Assembly (NCBI GenBank): GCA_947629215.1
Contig: CANRCU010000137.1
Location: 1 to 6,410 of the forward strand
Direction: 5' to 3'
DNA length: 6,410 bases
DNA from: an uncultured Clostridia bacterium
GTDB lineage: Bacteria; Bacillota; Clostridia; Lachnospirales; CAG-274
Position numbers and translations under genes: made by a program. A model generated the notes under the pieces. It was not told the DNA's origin. It did not search any database and saw only the letters and a program-made list of their open reading frames with translations. Positions 4,940 to 6,410 of this stretch are shown piece by piece. The stretch's first letter is position 1; every line of letters begins with the position of its first letter.

Positions 4940-6277
4940 CTATATAATCCGCTGTTTGCCGCGCATGTTTATCTCCGCGTTGTCATAATCCATATAAAGC
5001 GCGTATTTATATGCAAAGTAAAGCTCTATCTGAACGGTTTCTTCGGTTATATTGTTTATGCTTTCCGTCATAAAAATAAGGTTGTTGCGGCGGTCATAAT
5101 ATCCCATAGAAATAGGGTGCTTGCCCTCAAAGGACGGATGCCATATGCCTAACCCGTTAAGAGTAATGATCGTGTTGTCATATCTGCACCCATATTCGGT
5201 ATCGTCACATCTTATAAAAAACGGGAAAGGGAGATTGTTTGACTGCACATAACTTTTCGGGATACAATGACACCACCACCCGCTGAAATTAGGATCAGCG
5301 TCCTCACGTTCGTTTATAAGTATATTCTTAAAAAATTGTTGGTTAAGATTGTATTTTAAGCATTTGCTGGCATTATTTTCCCTAATTTTCCCTTTTGTAT
5401 ATTGCACGCATGGATCTTCTATCGGGAACATAGAAAATGCTGTCATGGCGTCTTGATATTCTTCCTTTAGTATGCTGAGAAAATAATACAGCCGCTCAAG
5501 GGTCGACGGTTCAAACCATATATCGTCATCCATAAGAAGTATGTGAGTAAATTCCGTTTTCCTGTCTTTGCGAAAAAACGCTTCCAGCATACATCGGCAA
5601 AATCCGCCCGAGCCGCCGAGGTTCATATTAGGATAGACAGTTATATATTCATTGTTTAATTCGTCGCAGGAAAGAGTATTTCCGTTATCAGCTACAATAA
5701 CCCTGTACTTATCTTTGACAGGCGAGTTATCGTCAAATATAGTATTATTAAGCGTGTTAAGGTTAGACAGCACAAAATCCTCACGCTTGTATGTGCAGAT
5801 GCCGATAGCTATTCTTGTATCTTTGTTTTCTATTTCATTAATATCGCTGAAAAATCCGCCTGAGTAAAATGCCGTGTTATTTTCATAGCTCATCAGCTTA
5901 AAAAATATCAAAGCATCTTCATCTTTTAGAGGAACATTTATCATATGTTTATTTTTTTCGTGATCGTTATATATATAAGATGAGATCTCTCTTTCCTTAA
6001 AGGTCTGCTTATTTATAGATGTGGCGGCCATTATCGTGATTTTATACTTGCCCTTACCCTTAATTTCTAATTTTAGGTTTTTTAGATTAGTGTATTTTTT
6101 CCATTTTTTTATAGAGAAAGCATTGAAATAAGTATCAAATGTAAGCGTTCCTCCTGTCCTCACTCTTATCCCATGGTCGGCAATATCGCTGTCAGAACAA
6201 TTTTTCCCTTTGTAATAAAGATCTTTGGTTTCTTTCTTGTTATTTAGTATCAAACTCTGTATCATTTTCAATGACAT
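4940..6277 (-). CDS. GlfT2-like galactofuranosyltransferase (GT2 family), C-terminus cut by a frame change
   Basis: The 445-residue product has an N-terminal beta-sandwich (about 35-145; F-D-T-Y-F-N-A-F-S at 47-55) and a GT-A domain from about 155 (R-I-A-I-G-I-C-T-Y-K-R). This is the GlfT2 layout, which adds galactofuranose from UDP-Galf on the cytoplasmic side. Residues matching those known in mycobacterial GlfT2 are visible: D-D-D at 250-252 (metal and UDP), G-W-W at 333-335, C-D-D-T-E-Y-G at 357-363 (catalytic acid pair D358/D359) and H380 in I-W-H-P. Y-Y-D-R-R-N-N at 393-399 follows. Family members are about 600 residues or more; this frame stops at 4940 soon after D-Y-D-N-A-E-I, while the expected helical C-terminal domain continues at once in the -1 frame (from 4982 downward). 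The start at ATG 6277 is 28 nt after the upstream stop, with only a weak ribosome binding site; M5 (6265) is an alternative. Acceptor and linkage cannot be deduced. Confidence 0.8.
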   Translation of the reverse strand: MSLKMIQSLILNNKKETKDLYYKGKNCSDSDIADHGIRVRTGGTLTFDTYFNAFSIKKWKKYTNLKNLKLEIKGKGKYKITIMAATSINKQTFKEREISSYIYNDHEKNKHMINVPLKDEDALIFFKLMSYENNTAFYSGGFFSDINEIENKDTRIAIGICTYKREDFVLSNLNTLNNTIFDDNSPVKDKYRVIVADNGNTLSCDELNNEYITVYPNMNLGGSGGFCRCMLEAFFRKDRKTEFTHILLMDDDIWFEPSTLERLYYFLSILKEEYQDAMTAFSMFPIEDPCVQYTKGKIRENNASKCLKYNLNQQFFKNILINEREDADPNFSGWWCHCIPKSYVQSNNLPFPFFIRCDDTEYGCRYDNTIITLNGLGIWHPSFEGKHPISMGYYDRRNNLIFMTESINNITEETVQIELYFAYKYALYMDYDNAEINMRGKQRII

Positions 6278-6305
6278 AGATCTACCACACTTTCATTTAT
6301 ATTAT

Positions 6306-6410
6306 CTATATTAAGCGTTCGTCTTTTCTCTCTGTCACATACCCGCAATTCTTATCCGGGTCGCAGTGCACCGCGTATTTTGTAAACAAATACTGCCACG
6401 GCTTGTCGTA
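6306..6410 (-). CDS. C-terminal end of an unidentified protein, 5' partial
   Basis: A reading frame enters from the right edge and stops at TAG 6306-6308, giving 34 residues that begin Y-D-K-P-W-Q-Y-L-F and contain H-C-D-P-D-K-N-C-G-Y-V. The piece is protein-like (aromatic, balanced charges), lies on the operon strand and ends 28 nt before the transferase start, so it is very probably the preceding gene of the same operon. I do not recognise the family. In a GlfT2-containing locus a UDP-galactopyranose mutase or another glycosyltransferase would be expected nearby, but the residues seen do not resemble the end of a mutase, so no function is given. Confidence 0.6.
   Translation of the reverse strand, partial: YDKPWQYLFTKYAVHCDPDKNCGYVTERKDERLI

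Noticed and set aside
1..6410. tRNA, rRNA, CRISPR arrays, riboswitches, insertion sequences.
   Set aside because: No cloverleaf, regularly spaced direct repeats, transposase-like frames or long structured leader was seen; nearly the whole window is coding.

Overview
The window looks like part of a surface-polysaccharide (capsule, exopolysaccharide or wall-glycan) cluster from a Gram-positive, moderately AT-rich bacterium, most likely a gut-type Clostridia (Lachnospiraceae/Oscillospiraceae-like). The pointers are strong AGGAGG-type ribosome binding sites, tightly overlapping genes, a YitT-family (DUF2179) C-terminus, and a GlfT2-like galactofuranosyltransferase of the kind common in Firmicutes polysaccharide loci. 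No genus can be named from the sequence alone.

Layout. On the + strand only the tail of a YitT-family membrane protein is present (3-137). It converges on a minus-strand operon. The 144-bp gap between them holds a long inverted repeat (163-230) that probably acts as a terminator. On the minus strand, in transcription order from the right edge, the genes are: the C-terminus of an unidentified protein (6306-6410); a GlfT2-like glycosyltransferase (from 6277); a stretch carrying the rest of that enzyme plus a MptE-like/DUF115 domain (down to 3565); a left-handed beta-helix acyltransferase (2444-3523); a CMP-sugar cytidylyltransferase (1794-2447, TTG start); an HMGL-like DRE-TIM pyruvate aldolase (769-1797); and a KdsC-like HAD phosphatase (282-791). 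The last four are packed with 4-, 4- and 23-nt overlaps, so they are probably translationally coupled.

How they may work together. Aldolase, HAD phosphatase and cytidylyltransferase form a plausible short route to a CMP-activated 3-deoxy-2-ulosonic acid (a Kdo- or sialic-acid-like sugar): aldol addition of pyruvate to a (phospho)aldose, dephosphorylation, then activation with CTP. The unusual point is that a DRE-TIM metal aldolase sits where a PEP-dependent NeuB/KdsA synthase is normally found, and none of the latter is seen. The acyltransferase could decorate the sugar or the glycan. The MptE-like/DUF115 domain belongs to the superfamily of Maf nonulosonate transferases and is a candidate for the enzyme that uses the CMP-sugar.

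The main oddity is that the glycosyltransferase and the MptE-like domain appear to be one ancestral protein of about 904 residues, broken by two -1-type frame changes (one within 4943-4982, one within 3735-3765). The second coincides with an A6 run that is also a perfect A AAA AAG slippery heptamer. Decay, sequencing error, phase variation and programmed frameshifting cannot be separated from this sequence alone.
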